Assembly: GCA_030614005.1 (NCBI GenBank)
Contig: JAUWKS010000018.1
Span: forward strand, 1 to 58,067
Direction of reading: 5' to 3'
Source of the DNA: Candidatus Heimdallarchaeota archaeon
Lineage (GTDB): Archaea > Asgardarchaeota > Heimdallarchaeia > JABLTI01
Length of the DNA: 58,067 nucleotides
Shown here piece after piece: positions 26,847-36,429 of this stretch. Made by a program: the position numbers and the translations under genes. The notes under the pieces were generated by a model, which saw nothing but the letters and a program-made list of their open reading frames with translations, did not search any database and had not been told where the DNA came from. How positions within the stretch are numbered: the first letter of the stretch is position 1; every line of letters begins with the position of its first letter.

Positions 26847-27686
26847 TTGAAAAGTATGATGGAAGATAATCCTGTATGCCTAGGTCTTGAAAATATTACT
26901 TCAATAACTCCTACAATTTGTTCACTAATGGATGTACGTCTACCTGATATTTCCACAGAAGATGTTATTGATGATATTTTATCTATTAGTAAGAAGAAAT
27001 TGGAAACTGTTGTTACAAAATGTTTAGTGTACGCTCCAGACGGAATTGGTTATTTCTTAACGATACGGTATAAAGAGCAATTCAAAAAAATGGATGATAT
27101 AGCTCCCTATAGTATTCGATTATGTTCCGTTTATCCTCCAAAAACACCCATTTGTTTTGCTTCAATGTTTACTGGAGCGTTACCCCAAATTCATGGTAGG
27201 GATAGACCTGATAGAACCGTTCTAAAATGTGAAACTATTTTTGATACTTTTATTGAAGCAGGAAAAAAAGTAGCTATTGTTGCCGTGAAAAATTCCAGCA
27301 TAGATTTGATTTTTAGAGAAAGATCATTAGATTATTTCACAGAAATAGATGATGAAAGCGTAACAAGAAAAACAATAGAATTGCTAGAAAAAGATCAGCA
27401 TGATCTACTCGTTGTTTACCATCAAGAATACGATGATGCATTACATCAAACAACCCCTATTAGTGAAGATGCTTTAATAGCAATGAATAATCATATTGAA
27501 AGTTTCATAAAATTGGGTGAAGCATTCAATACTCATTGGAGTAAATACAATCGATTGTTGCTTTTCACGCCTGATCATGGAGCACATATCAATAGAGAAG
27601 ATGGTCGAGGTACTCACGGAAGTAACATTCCAGAAGATATGATAATTAGGCACTATTATAATATAGAAAAAGGGAAAAATGATTAG
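26847..27686 (+). CDS. Alkaline-phosphatase-superfamily protein
   Basis: A 279-residue member of the AlkP/nucleotide pyrophosphatase superfamily. Metal-binding blocks visible are 'YAPDGIG' (first Asp), 'CFASMFTGALPQIHG' (where Ser or Thr would be the nucleophile), 'YHQEYDDALH' (Asp/His pair), 'TPDHGAHI' (Asp-His) and 'GTHGS' (last His). The protein is compact and lacks a signal peptide, so it is probably cytosolic, as in archaeal phosphopentomutase-like or sulfatase-like relatives. The substrate is unknown. It begins with TTG 26847 (ATG 26856 is also possible). It is convergent with the epimerase, with a terminator hairpin in between. Confidence 0.75.
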   Translation: MKSMMEDNPVCLGLENITSITPTICSLMDVRLPDISTEDVIDDILSISKKKLETVVTKCLVYAPDGIGYFLTIRYKEQFKKMDDIAPYSIRLCSVYPPKTPICFASMFTGALPQIHGRDRPDRTVLKCETIFDTFIEAGKKVAIVAVKNSSIDLIFRERSLDYFTEIDDESVTRKTIELLEKDQHDLLVVYHQEYDDALHQTTPISEDALIAMNNHIESFIKLGEAFNTHWSKYNRLLLFTPDHGAHINREDGRGTHGSNIPEDMIIRHYYNIEKGKND

Positions 27687-27892
27687 TATATAAAATCCGT
27701 TAAAAAATAATGAAAAAAATTGCTTTTTTCTTAATAAATAAGGGATAAATATTTTAATTTACAGCTCTATCTAAGGTTTAGGATTAGCGTGAGTGCATTA
27801 TACCAATATTTTAAGAAAAAATTATTGACAGAACTTCAATATGACTTTCAACCCTTTTAGCGAGAAAGATGACGGATGGGTTTAAATGACTA

Positions 27893-27913
27893 GAGAAGGA
27901 CAGTGTCCTTCTC
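27893..27913. terminator. Perfect hairpin between convergent genes
   Basis: GAGAAGGAC and GTCCTTCTC form a 9-bp stem with a 3-nt loop. It overlaps the stop codon of the epimerase gene and lies between two convergent genes, so it probably ends transcription or marks the 3' end of the epimerase mRNA. Confidence 0.55.
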
Positions 27914-29009
27914 AATTCCTTGTTTTGCGTGGTTCTGATTGTATTTGTTTTGTGGTTGTTTTGGTTGATATTTTGGTTGGTTTTGAACGCTTTGTTTTTG
28001 TGATTCTTCGTTTAGGCTTAAGATAGGCCTTAATAGCTTTCATGTGACTTTTGTAATGAGGTGATTTCTTTAACAACCAGCTGCGAACTGCTGGTCTACA
28101 AATTATGGCTAGAATTCTTGCAAAAGCTAAACGCTTCTTAATGTATTGTAAATAGTCATCAAATGTATGTTTTTGATATTGCAATATTCTTTGACTTTCT
28201 GTTGTATCCATATATCCACAATGGAATGGTTCATTTCCAAAAGCATAATTTGGTAATCGACCTATTCCCATTGCTTCAAGCAATCGTCCGACAAATTCTT
28301 CATATGTTAATCGGCATTTTTCTCCGCCTGCAATATGGAGCGTTTTCCCCCATACTTCATCATTTGTTGTTGCTCGAGCCATTGCTAAACCGGTATCTCG
28401 AGTATCTGTATGCTCAAAAGGTGTGTCTATAGGGACGTCAAACATAATTGGGTCCAAACTTAGATCGATAGGCATAATTCCGCTGAATCTAAAAATTGTC
28501 CAAATTAAACCAGAGTTTCGCACCATTTCTTCACATTTAATTTTATGACGAGCATAGTGATCGTGCGAACTTGGATTTAATTCATCAGTTACTTTGATGA
28601 CATAATCCACCCCTTTTTGTCTAACATCGCCGTAGATTGCAACAGATGAACTGAAGATTAATTTGGGTGGTGTCTGCTGTTTTTTCATAGCCGTGATTAA
28701 GTTTCTCGTGCCCCCAATATTAATTGGTTCTGCGAATTCAGGTTTGATGTTTGCTAATGGTGGGATAATTGCTGCTAAATGAATAACAACATCCATACCT
28801 TCTACTGCTTGTTCTAAATCTGATAAGTTGCGGAGATCACCCCAACAAATCTCAACTTTATCAAAGTGTTTTTTGTACCTTTTTGCTTTTCTCTTATTAG
28901 CTTTCGTGGGTATATCAAAACATCTGATATAATGTTCCATTTTAATTAATTCATTTAATGTACTTGTTCCAACATTTCCAAATGCACCTGTGAGTAAGAT
29001 TTTAACCAT
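27912..29009 (-). CDS. Extended SDR / NAD-dependent epimerase-type protein
   Basis: An extended short-chain dehydrogenase. The nucleotide-binding loop is 'LTGAFGNVGTSTL', 'DLRNLSDLEQAV' and 'VIHLAAIIPP' are typical of sugar-nucleotide epimerases, and the catalytic 'YARHK' gives the Tyr/Lys pair (with Ser in 'IFSSSVAIYG'). The C-terminal 60 residues are a basic Lys/Thr-rich tail ('KPKRRITKTKRSKPTK') not found in classical epimerases. The start is ATG behind a strong AGGAGG. The substrate is probably a nucleotide sugar, but it could be a small-molecule dehydrogenase. Confidence 0.85.
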   Translation of the reverse strand: MVKILLTGAFGNVGTSTLNELIKMEHYIRCFDIPTKANKRKAKRYKKHFDKVEICWGDLRNLSDLEQAVEGMDVVIHLAAIIPPLANIKPEFAEPINIGGTRNLITAMKKQQTPPKLIFSSSVAIYGDVRQKGVDYVIKVTDELNPSSHDHYARHKIKCEEMVRNSGLIWTIFRFSGIMPIDLSLDPIMFDVPIDTPFEHTDTRDTGLAMARATTNDEVWGKTLHIAGGEKCRLTYEEFVGRLLEAMGIGRLPNYAFGNEPFHCGYMDTTESQRILQYQKHTFDDYLQYIKKRLAFARILAIICRPAVRSWLLKKSPHYKSHMKAIKAYLKPKRRITKTKRSKPTKISTKTTTKQIQSEPRKTRN

Positions 29010-29407
29010 ACATAGGCCTCCTAGATTTTTTGATGCATTTTGAATTTACATACTATCTCTGTGCCATTTCTGTTTAATTAATAGTGCAATTCGATGTGTA
29101 TGTAACCGCAATGTTAGATTCACTAACAGGGACCTACACCACCTTTGCTGCTAGGTATAATAGAAACGATTGATTACTTATTCTGCTACTAATTTAGCGA
29201 TAAGAGCTAGCAAATATTGATCGGTGGTAATATGTGAAAATTGGAGGAAACTCGGGGAGGGTAAGTCCTACCAAGTTAGACCTCTGACTAAATATAGACT
29301 CTTTAGTATTTAAACCTTAGTAAAAAGGCGGAAATCTATTAAATAGCATTTTTAGGAATATTTCATCCGAAGACTAAGTGTTTTAAGAGAGAAAAACATA
29401 GTATTCC
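29010..29407. other. 398-bp gap with structured sequence, no recognised gene
   Basis: Between a divergent SDR gene and an MBL gene. Several local stems can form, including GTTAG/CTAAC near 29113-29127 and ACCTA/TAGGT near 29133-29155. A G-rich block at 29242-29283 (GGAGGAAACTCGGGGAGGG) carries GGTA/TACC. The block recalls the conserved core of RNase P RNA but lacks its canonical sequence and order. It may be a leader or small RNA, or just promoter DNA. No convincing ORF was seen. Confidence 0.3.
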
Positions 29408-29419
29408 TTGGTGATCACT

Positions 29420-30310
29420 ATGGAAATTACGCACATTGGAAACAGAGGAATGGTATTTACTTTTGACGATCTTTCTTCACCAGATTATGCTTGCCCAACA
29501 AATGTTTATGTAATTCACACCGGTAAGAGTTTCTTTATCTGTGATACTTTTCTCGGTCCTGCTTCAATGAAAGAAGTGAAGGAATATTTGGAAAAGGAAT
29601 ACGGAGAAAAAGAATACATTATATTCAATAGTCATTCTCATTGGGATCATCATTGGGGTAATAGTGCCTTTCCAAAATCCAAGATCATTGCTCATGAGTT
29701 GTGTATGGAAGATATGCGAGAAAATGCTGAGAGCATACTTGAAAAAAATGCCAAATTCAAACGTGGAAAAGTAACCATAACCTATCCTAACCTTCTCTTT
29801 AAAAACAATCTAAACTTTGATGAAGAGCAGATTTTAATTTTCCACAGTCCAGGTCATACACTAGATTCAAGTTCCTGCTATGATTCCGCAGATAAAGTTC
29901 TTTTTGTAGGTGATAATCTTGAAGAACCAATTCCATATATCAATTCTAATTTAGAAGGTCTCAAAGTATATATTGAGTCTTTGAAATATTACACTTCTCT
30001 GAACATTGATGCAATTGTTCCGGGTCATGGTCAGGTATCAGACAAGTCTCTACTTGAAGCCAATTTGCACTATCTTGAAAATTTCCCAAATTTAGCTGAA
30101 CTTATTGATATTGAGAAACAGGGTAAATCTTTCTATATTGTTCATCTTGCAAATCTAAATAGATTAGCAACAATTTATGCTGACGAGAAGAATAATCTAG
30201 AGGCTCTTAAATATTTCAAATTGCTACTTGAGATTAATGAACAAGTAAACCTCTATGAAGAAGAATCACTTAAAACCATTAACCAAAGAATTAAGGATTT
30301 GGATAAATAA
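29420..30310 (+). CDS. Metallo-beta-lactamase-fold hydrolase
   Basis: A 296-residue MBL-fold protein with the metal motif 'NSHSHWDHHWGN' (H-x-H-x-D-H), 'FHSPGHTLDS' and 'FVGDNLEEP', and a late His in 'IVPGHGQVSD'. The C-terminal 60 residues look like TPR or helical extension ('AEDKNNLEALKYFKLLLEIN'-like). The start is ATG 29420 preceded by GGTGATC, rather than the in-frame TTG 29408. Reaction unknown; glyoxalase-II-like or other hydrolases share the fold. No neighbours point to a pathway. Confidence 0.8.
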   Translation: MEITHIGNRGMVFTFDDLSSPDYACPTNVYVIHTGKSFFICDTFLGPASMKEVKEYLEKEYGEKEYIIFNSHSHWDHHWGNSAFPKSKIIAHELCMEDMRENAESILEKNAKFKRGKVTITYPNLLFKNNLNFDEEQILIFHSPGHTLDSSSCYDSADKVLFVGDNLEEPIPYINSNLEGLKVYIESLKYYTSLNIDAIVPGHGQVSDKSLLEANLHYLENFPNLAELIDIEKQGKSFYIVHLANLNRLATIYADEKNNLEALKYFKLLLEINEQVNLYEEESLKTINQRIKDLDK

Positions 30311-30458
30311 TCTACTTAGTATCTTCTATTTCACTTTTTATCTTCTTTTTTGTTTAAAATGCTAACAAAGTTCAAGTTTTTAACTAATTCGTATAATTAC
30401 TTTTATTATTCTAACCAACCAATATTTATTGGGAGATAGTATTGAGAGGAGAATTAAG

Positions 30459-31748
30459 TTGAAGAAGCAATTATCTAGATACAGTAAAAAATTATCTATT
30501 TTATTAATTATTTTAGCTTTAGTTTTACCAAGTTCTTTTCTAAATATACTTGGGAAAAATTCCAACAACAACTATTCGGGTTCAATAAATAATATGGGAG
30601 CTCCATCATTCCACTATATGGAAATGGAAGTAAAAGATGATTTAGTAATACTATCAACATTTGGTGATTACTGGGAAATATGGAACACATCCGATCCCAA
30701 AAAACCTTTTCTAGTAAAGACCATTCATTTTGTCTCTGATGGTCTTGAATTTATTTCCGATATGGAACTGATCAATAATTATCTTTTTATCAAATTTCTT
30801 AATCAAATAACTATTTATGATTTAGCAGATCCAACTAATCCAAATAACATCACAACCTTTTCTAGTCCATTTTCTAATATCGTAGAAATTCATATTGACA
30901 ACGATTTTCTTTATTTACTTCAATATGTGGAACACTTGGATTATGTCACTTCTACACTTGCAATATTAAATATAAGTGAATTAAATTCAATTCAACTCTT
31001 AGGTGTTTATAATTCAAGTATACATCACACTTCTCCTAATTGGCATCGGAATTATGATAGATTATTAATCAAAGATAATTTTGTATATCTAGTGTGCCCT
31101 GGAAATTATTATCCTGTTGAAGTGGATCCCGTTCTGGAAATAATCGATATAAGTAATAAATCGAATCCACAAAAAATGGGAGAATTTGTTTTGCCTTCCA
31201 GACCTTATTCTATTAGATTACGGGATGATTTTGTATTTATTCCAACACGTTATGATAATCTTCAAATTGTTGATTGTTCAAATCCAAGTTCTCCCATTAA
31301 CGTCTCAAAATTCGATAATTATGAATTAATATCTGATATCGAAATATACGATAATGTTGGTTATCTTGTAACATCAAATAAATTGATTATTTTAGATATA
31401 ACAGACGTTGAAAATATACTTACTCTTGGAGAGTACACAATAAGAAATCAAGGTAACACTTATTTCAGTTATCTCAAAGTGCAAGATGACATCGTTTATT
31501 CAATTGGTCCTTCCGAACATGATGATCGCTATTTTTTCATTTTTGATTGCACAGATTTAACAAATCCTACAAAATTCTATCCAAGGGGGATACGAATATC
31601 TTCTGAGACATTATTTACATTAACAATAATTTCTACATATGCTGGGATAATTCTGGGACCGATTTTAATTATTGTTGGTCTCTTTTTCTTGGTTAGGAAA
31701 TTAAAACAAAGAAAAATAAAGGCTTACCAAAATGAAGAAAAAAGTTGA
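30459..31748 (+). CDS. Surface protein with LVIVD-type repeats and membrane anchor
   Basis: A signal-like hydrophobic N-terminus ('LSILLIILALVLPSS') is followed by an extracellular beta-propeller-like region built of repeated units resembling LVIVD repeats ('LEIIDISNKSNPQKMG', 'LQIVDCSNPSSPIN', 'LIILDITDVEN'). A C-terminal membrane helix (about 390-415) is followed by a basic tail. Potential N-glycosylation sites (N-x-S/T) are frequent, fitting the AglB gene elsewhere in the window. The start is TTG after GAGGAG. It overlaps the next gene by 17 bp, so both are translated together. Partner unknown. Confidence 0.65.
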   Translation: MKKQLSRYSKKLSILLIILALVLPSSFLNILGKNSNNNYSGSINNMGAPSFHYMEMEVKDDLVILSTFGDYWEIWNTSDPKKPFLVKTIHFVSDGLEFISDMELINNYLFIKFLNQITIYDLADPTNPNNITTFSSPFSNIVEIHIDNDFLYLLQYVEHLDYVTSTLAILNISELNSIQLLGVYNSSIHHTSPNWHRNYDRLLIKDNFVYLVCPGNYYPVEVDPVLEIIDISNKSNPQKMGEFVLPSRPYSIRLRDDFVFIPTRYDNLQIVDCSNPSSPINVSKFDNYELISDIEIYDNVGYLVTSNKLIILDITDVENILTLGEYTIRNQGNTYFSYLKVQDDIVYSIGPSEHDDRYFFIFDCTDLTNPTKFYPRGIRISSETLFTLTIISTYAGIILGPILIIVGLFFLVRKLKQRKIKAYQNEEKS

Positions 31749-32328
31749 TCTTGGAATAGTGTTTGGTTTTGTAACCATTGCACTATTTTTTACTTCCCAA
31801 TTATTAATTATAAATGAACTTGGTTTTAAAACCGGTTTATCTTTTGAAGATGAAGATATTATCATAACAATAACAGGTGACAACGCTTTTCTCTTAGCTC
31901 GTTATGGTTTGAAGAATTTTGGTGAATTAGATTTTTATATAATTTCACTACCATTTGCTAGTCGTCCTTGGGATATCAATTTAACTTTTAATGGGTTACC
32001 GTTGGATTATTCCTGGATTACCAGTAGAATTTCTTCTGAACCGGAAATATTCGATACGATACTATTTCGAGTGGAAATCGAACCTAACCAAAAGGGGGAT
32101 GTTCTTGTAAGTTACAAGCGAAACTATGATTTAGTGGTAGCTGAAGATTCTTCTTCAATTGTTTTCCGGTATATTGTTGGTTCAACAAAATCTTGGGGGG
32201 AACCATTAAATTTCGCTCATTTTGAATTCTGGTTACAAGGGAATGAATCCGATACTTTGCTTGAATCTCGAGATTATACTGATTGGATGCCGACAGAAAC
32301 TTTTCTGTTTTTCGAGTATCTGCTTTAA
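31732..32328 (+). CDS. Membrane-anchored extracellular protein
   Basis: A 198-residue protein with one N-terminal membrane helix (about 8-27) and a beta-rich outer domain. No family is recognised. It overlaps the LVIVD-type gene by 17 bp, so the two are probably co-translated and may interact at the cell surface. The end ('TETFLFFEYLL') lacks an expected second helix, and another frame downstream is open into the transporter gene, so a late frameshift is possible but weakly supported. Confidence 0.5.
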   Translation: MKKKVDLGIVFGFVTIALFFTSQLLIINELGFKTGLSFEDEDIIITITGDNAFLLARYGLKNFGELDFYIISLPFASRPWDINLTFNGLPLDYSWITSRISSEPEIFDTILFRVEIEPNQKGDVLVSYKRNYDLVVAEDSSSIVFRYIVGSTKSWGEPLNFAHFEFWLQGNESDTLLESRDYTDWMPTETFLFFEYLL

Positions 32329-32382
32329 TTCTGGTGTCACAAAAGCAAGTATTAATAATAGTAACACTGATTTTTACAAGCA

Positions 32383-34101
32383 ATGTCAGAACAAAGGTTT
32401 CCTTATTTGAAGTCGACTTTAGTAAGCTTTGGTTATTTTACCAACAACCTTACGTGGTCCGTTTTCAATATCTTTGTTCCATTATTCCTAAGTGATAATT
32501 TAAAAGCTATCCTTGGTGATGTTCCTTACATCAACACACTCATTGGATTAATAATGATTTTAGATAATATTGCATCTATTCTTATTCAACCTTACATAGG
32601 AGCATTATCTGATCGTACTTGGATTCCAAAATTAGGGAGAAGAATGCCCTTTGTTATTATTGGACTCCCACTTGCAGCATTTTTCTTTGGGCTTATCGGT
32701 ACATTTCAATCAACAATGTTTGTCGTTTTAATCGGTATTTGTGGTTTTAATATTAGCATGGCATTTTACAAGTCACCAGTGATGAGTTTAGTTCCAGATT
32801 TACTTCCAAAGGAGTACAGAAGCCAAGGTGCAGGTGTTCTCAATGTTGTCGGTGGAGTTGCGAGCATATCAGGACTCTTAATTGTTTCAAGTTTAATGGT
32901 TAATCATAGCAAATTTGCATTTTGGGCACTATCGATAATAATGATTATTTGTTTGGGTATTTTGTTACTGACAGTTCGCGAAAAGAAAGACGTCGAAATT
33001 GTAAAAAGAGATGAGAAAATTGGACTTGGTACAACCCTTAAACGAATAGTGAAAGAACGAAATTTACCTCTAATATTCATGTTACTCTCTGTTTTTTTCC
33101 ATACTGCTGGATATAGTGTTGCTGAAACATTCATTAGTAGGTACTCAACTGATTTACTAGGGTTCCATTCTAGCACAGCTGGACAAATTTTAGCCGCTTT
33201 CATCGGCTTTTCGGTCATTGCAGCTTTGCCTGCTGGTCTAGTAGGTAAAAGAATCGGTGCATTAAATGCTGTTATTATTGGTGTTGTCGGTTTTACAGTC
33301 TCATTAATTCCTTTGACTATTATCAGCCTTCTTCCTGATCTAAGTATTATGAAAGATGTTTTGACACTTAATACTATGCAGTCACCAATATTTACGTGGC
33401 AATTTTTGTTCTACTTTCTATTAGTATTCACTATGGGATTCAGTTATTTATTACTATCAATTAATTCAATAGTTGTTATTTGGAATCTTGCACCCGATAA
33501 AGAGACAGCAACGTATACTAGCTTTTTTTATGTTGCTTTACATATGGCAGCAATACTTAGCCCATTTATCGCAGGGGTTATTTTCGATTTATATGCACTA
33601 AATTCATCAAAGAATGGCTCTGATTTCTCTGGTCTAAGAATTATGTTTGTGTATGTTATTGCCTGCTATTTGTTTACAATCGGCTTTATTTCTCTAGTAA
33701 AGATATTTAGGAATAGACAATTGAAAGAAATTGAGGATAAAGATACTTACATACAACAACGTTTGGAGCAGAAGGAATATCCTCTACAATACATTCCAAT
33801 GCTTCTCTTTGGTATAGGTACGCGAAGGCGGAAAGTAATTCTTGATTTGCGAAAAGAGCATCACGAAGAACAAAAGGAAATGGATGAACAAATTAGAAAG
33901 CTGCGAAAAAAGCAAATGTTTGTAGCAGAAGATTTGCCTGATGATGCTAAAGTTGTAGATGAACGCCATAAGAAAACAATTGCTGATCATAGACAAATGA
34001 AGAAAGAAATGGTAAAGGAACAAAAGGAAAAAATAAGGGAAATGAGACAAGATATCATTGATGAGAAAATAAAGAAGAAACTAGAAGAAGAATATGATTG
34101 A
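32383..34101 (+). CDS. SLC45/GPH-type MFS transporter with a coiled-coil tail
   Basis: A 572-residue transporter with about 12 membrane helices in residues 10-450. The pattern 'LSDRTWIPKLGRRMPFVIIGLP' between helices 2 and 3 is typical of glycoside-pentoside-hexuronide or SLC45-type symporters, which move sugars with Na+ or H+. After residue 450 there is a 120-residue cytoplasmic tail of charged coiled coil ('REHHEEQKEMDEQIRKLRKK'-like, ending in 'KKKLEEEYD'). The tail is not usual for the family and could bind a partner. The substrate is unknown. Confidence 0.8.
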   Translation: MSEQRFPYLKSTLVSFGYFTNNLTWSVFNIFVPLFLSDNLKAILGDVPYINTLIGLIMILDNIASILIQPYIGALSDRTWIPKLGRRMPFVIIGLPLAAFFFGLIGTFQSTMFVVLIGICGFNISMAFYKSPVMSLVPDLLPKEYRSQGAGVLNVVGGVASISGLLIVSSLMVNHSKFAFWALSIIMIICLGILLLTVREKKDVEIVKRDEKIGLGTTLKRIVKERNLPLIFMLLSVFFHTAGYSVAETFISRYSTDLLGFHSSTAGQILAAFIGFSVIAALPAGLVGKRIGALNAVIIGVVGFTVSLIPLTIISLLPDLSIMKDVLTLNTMQSPIFTWQFLFYFLLVFTMGFSYLLLSINSIVVIWNLAPDKETATYTSFFYVALHMAAILSPFIAGVIFDLYALNSSKNGSDFSGLRIMFVYVIACYLFTIGFISLVKIFRNRQLKEIEDKDTYIQQRLEQKEYPLQYIPMLLFGIGTRRRKVILDLRKEHHEEQKEMDEQIRKLRKKQMFVAEDLPDDAKVVDERHKKTIADHRQMKKEMVKEQKEKIREMRQDIIDEKIKKKLEEEYD

Positions 34102-34238
34102 TTGTTCTGGTTTTAATTTTGCAATACTATCAGCTTTTTTCTAAATAATTGGCATTGTTTTTTTTCTGATAGATTCATTGCTAGGTTTTAATACTCGATT
34201 GCACCAAAACCCTTTGCTATTTATAGTGGGGCATACTA

Positions 34239-35198
34239 ATGAGTGATGTTGAAGATTATGCTATTGTAGTTGAGGATTTGGTCAAAAAATATGGTGATTT
34301 AATAGCTGTAAATAATCTCTCTCTAAAAATAAAGCGAGGCGAGATTTTCGCTTTTCTTGGTCCGAATGGTGCTGGAAAAACTACTGCTATTGAAATTCTT
34401 GAAGGTATTAGGAAAAAAACCAGTGGGAAAGTTATCGTTTTAGGAAAAGATATTGACAAACGAAAAGAGCTCGACCAAATAAAAAAAATCATTGGCACAT
34501 TACCACAAGAATTCAATACGCATCTGAATTTAACAGTTAAAGAGAATCTTAGATTTTGGAGTAGAATGTATGGGAAAAATATTCCAATTGAGGATTTAAT
34601 AGCATTAGTTAAGCTTGAAGATAAAGCTAATGTACAATACAAAAATCTTTCAGGTGGTTTAAAACGTCGATTAGGTATTGCAATTTCACTTGTAAATGAT
34701 CCTGAATTAGTATTCTTGGATGAACCTACAACTGGTCTTGATCCTCGTGCAAGACGGGAAACTTGGGAGATTATTAAGGGTCTTAAAGAACAAGGTAAAA
34801 CGATTTTTTTGACAACTCATTATATGGAAGAAGCACATGTTTTAGCAGATAACGTTGGTATTATTTACAAGGGAGAAATAATGGATATTGGTACTCCTAC
34901 TGAATTAATCGATAAGCATGGTGGCGCTAACAAGATAATTGTTCGATGTAATGATCAAGAAACTCGCGATCAAATTTACAATATTCTCTTTGAGATGGGT
35001 CCTTTGGAAAATGACGATGGTGACATTGTTATTTCTGCTAAAAAGAAGGGAAGTATTTCCAAAGTGGTTGATTTACTTGAAGAAAATGATGTACCCTATT
35101 CTGATATAGTAACTCAAAGACCAACTCTAGAAGATATTTTTCTTACTCTAACAGGTGAGATATTGATCACTTCAACAGAAACAGAGGAAAAGACTTGA
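34239..35198 (+). CDS. ABC-2-type exporter ATPase
   Basis: A 319-residue ATP-binding subunit. Walker A is 'GPNGAGKTT', the Q-loop 'LPQEFN', the ABC signature 'LSGGLKRR', Walker B 'LVFLDEPTTGLDP' and the switch His lies in 'TTHYMEEA'. The C-terminal extension is typical of DrrA/NatA-like ATPases. It starts with ATG after 137 bp of upstream gap holding its promoter, and it precedes two permease genes with short gaps, giving a complete exporter. Exported substrate (drug, lipid or peptide) cannot be predicted. Confidence 0.92.
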   Translation: MSDVEDYAIVVEDLVKKYGDLIAVNNLSLKIKRGEIFAFLGPNGAGKTTAIEILEGIRKKTSGKVIVLGKDIDKRKELDQIKKIIGTLPQEFNTHLNLTVKENLRFWSRMYGKNIPIEDLIALVKLEDKANVQYKNLSGGLKRRLGIAISLVNDPELVFLDEPTTGLDPRARRETWEIIKGLKEQGKTIFLTTHYMEEAHVLADNVGIIYKGEIMDIGTPTELIDKHGGANKIIVRCNDQETRDQIYNILFEMGPLENDDGDIVISAKKKGSISKVVDLLEENDVPYSDIVTQRPTLEDIFLTLTGEILITSTETEEKT

Positions 35199-35208
35199 GA
35201 GTGAAGAA

Positions 35209-36417
35209 ATGCCAGAACAAGAAACCTTCACTAAAAAAATATACTTGAGCCTTCGACGAATTTATGGTCAAACAGTAAGCACAGCAATACGTTGGGTTCG
35301 TTCAGGACCTGCATTGTTTTTCACATTTATCTATCCAATAATAATGATTCTTTTGTTTGGTTATATTTTCGGAGCAACAGACGATAGTTTGTATACATTG
35401 AATTACCTAAATGAAGATGTATATCAAGTTGGAGACAATACCTATGCTTTCAATCCCGCAAATCAAATTTTACAAAATCTAGGATTAAATAACGATACAC
35501 TTGCAGAAAGTTTGAACCTAAAATTGGTACAAGCATCTATTGAAACTTCATCAATTACTTACAATGATTGGATGAAGAATAATGATATTCCCTATCTCTT
35601 GGTTATTCCATCTGGTTGGTCTGCTGCAGTTAATGAATCCAAAGTAAATGCGACAGCTCCTCAAGCACTGATTGAATACTATTATGATCCCTCGTATACC
35701 TCTTCTAGCATCGTTCAAAGTATTATTGACAATGTTTTACAAGAAATGAACATAGCTGAATTTAGCATTCCAACAGTGGTGGATGTTGTTGCAAGTACAA
35801 CACCAAATAGAGAAGGATTAACTTACATAGATTTCATTGTTCCCGGTATGATAATGGTTACTATTTCAACTTCCAGTATGATGGGCATGGTTTCTATGGT
35901 TACAGAAGACCGGCAAAGTGGGAAAATAGATAAATATTCTGCCTCTCCACTTAAGAAATGGGAATGGGCATTATCACATGGATTGTGGCATACTTGTACT
36001 AGTTTTGCTATTTCAATTTTATCAGTCCTAACAGGTTGGATAGTTTTTGGTTTTCAATTGTCAACAATTCATCCCTTAATGATTGGTGTTCTAATATTTG
36101 GTTCAATGACTTTTACTGGATTAGCTTTGGTGATCTCTAGATTTGTTAAGAAAACAGAAGCTGCAATGGCTGCGACAATGTCTTTTGTTTTCCCTCAAAT
36201 GTTCCTTTCAGGTGCGATACTTCCTGCAGAGATTATGCCAGATTTTATGCAAACAATTGCAAAAATCTTTCCACTTTATTATGTAAGCGAAGCAATGCGC
36301 AATATGATGTTGGAATCAACTTTTCATCTTGCATGGGTACCATTAGGTATTACCATAGGTATGGGTGTGGTGTTCTTTACAGTAGGGTCTATAATTACCG
36401 ATTGGAGGAAAGAATAA
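35209..36417 (+). CDS. ABC-2-type permease subunit 1
   Basis: A 402-residue membrane subunit with one N-terminal helix (about 28-50), a long extracytoplasmic domain (about 55-200) and a C-terminal helix bundle with the ABC-2 signature region ('AAMAATMSFVFPQMFLSGAILP', split here in meaning only; 'FPLYYVSEAMRN'). It follows the ATPase gene by 10 bp. With the next gene it forms a heterodimeric channel. Confidence 0.88.
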   Translation: MPEQETFTKKIYLSLRRIYGQTVSTAIRWVRSGPALFFTFIYPIIMILLFGYIFGATDDSLYTLNYLNEDVYQVGDNTYAFNPANQILQNLGLNNDTLAESLNLKLVQASIETSSITYNDWMKNNDIPYLLVIPSGWSAAVNESKVNATAPQALIEYYYDPSYTSSSIVQSIIDNVLQEMNIAEFSIPTVVDVVASTTPNREGLTYIDFIVPGMIMVTISTSSMMGMVSMVTEDRQSGKIDKYSASPLKKWEWALSHGLWHTCTSFAISILSVLTGWIVFGFQLSTIHPLMIGVLIFGSMTFTGLALVISRFVKKTEAAMAATMSFVFPQMFLSGAILPAEIMPDFMQTIAKIFPLYYVSEAMRNMMLESTFHLAWVPLGITIGMGVVFFTVGSIITDWRKE

Positions 36418-36429
36418 GGAGGAATAGCT

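Noticed and set aside
29242..29283. RNase P RNA core-like GGAGGAAACTC
   Set aside because: The canonical GAGGAAAGUCC sequence and the downstream conserved blocks are absent or in the wrong order.
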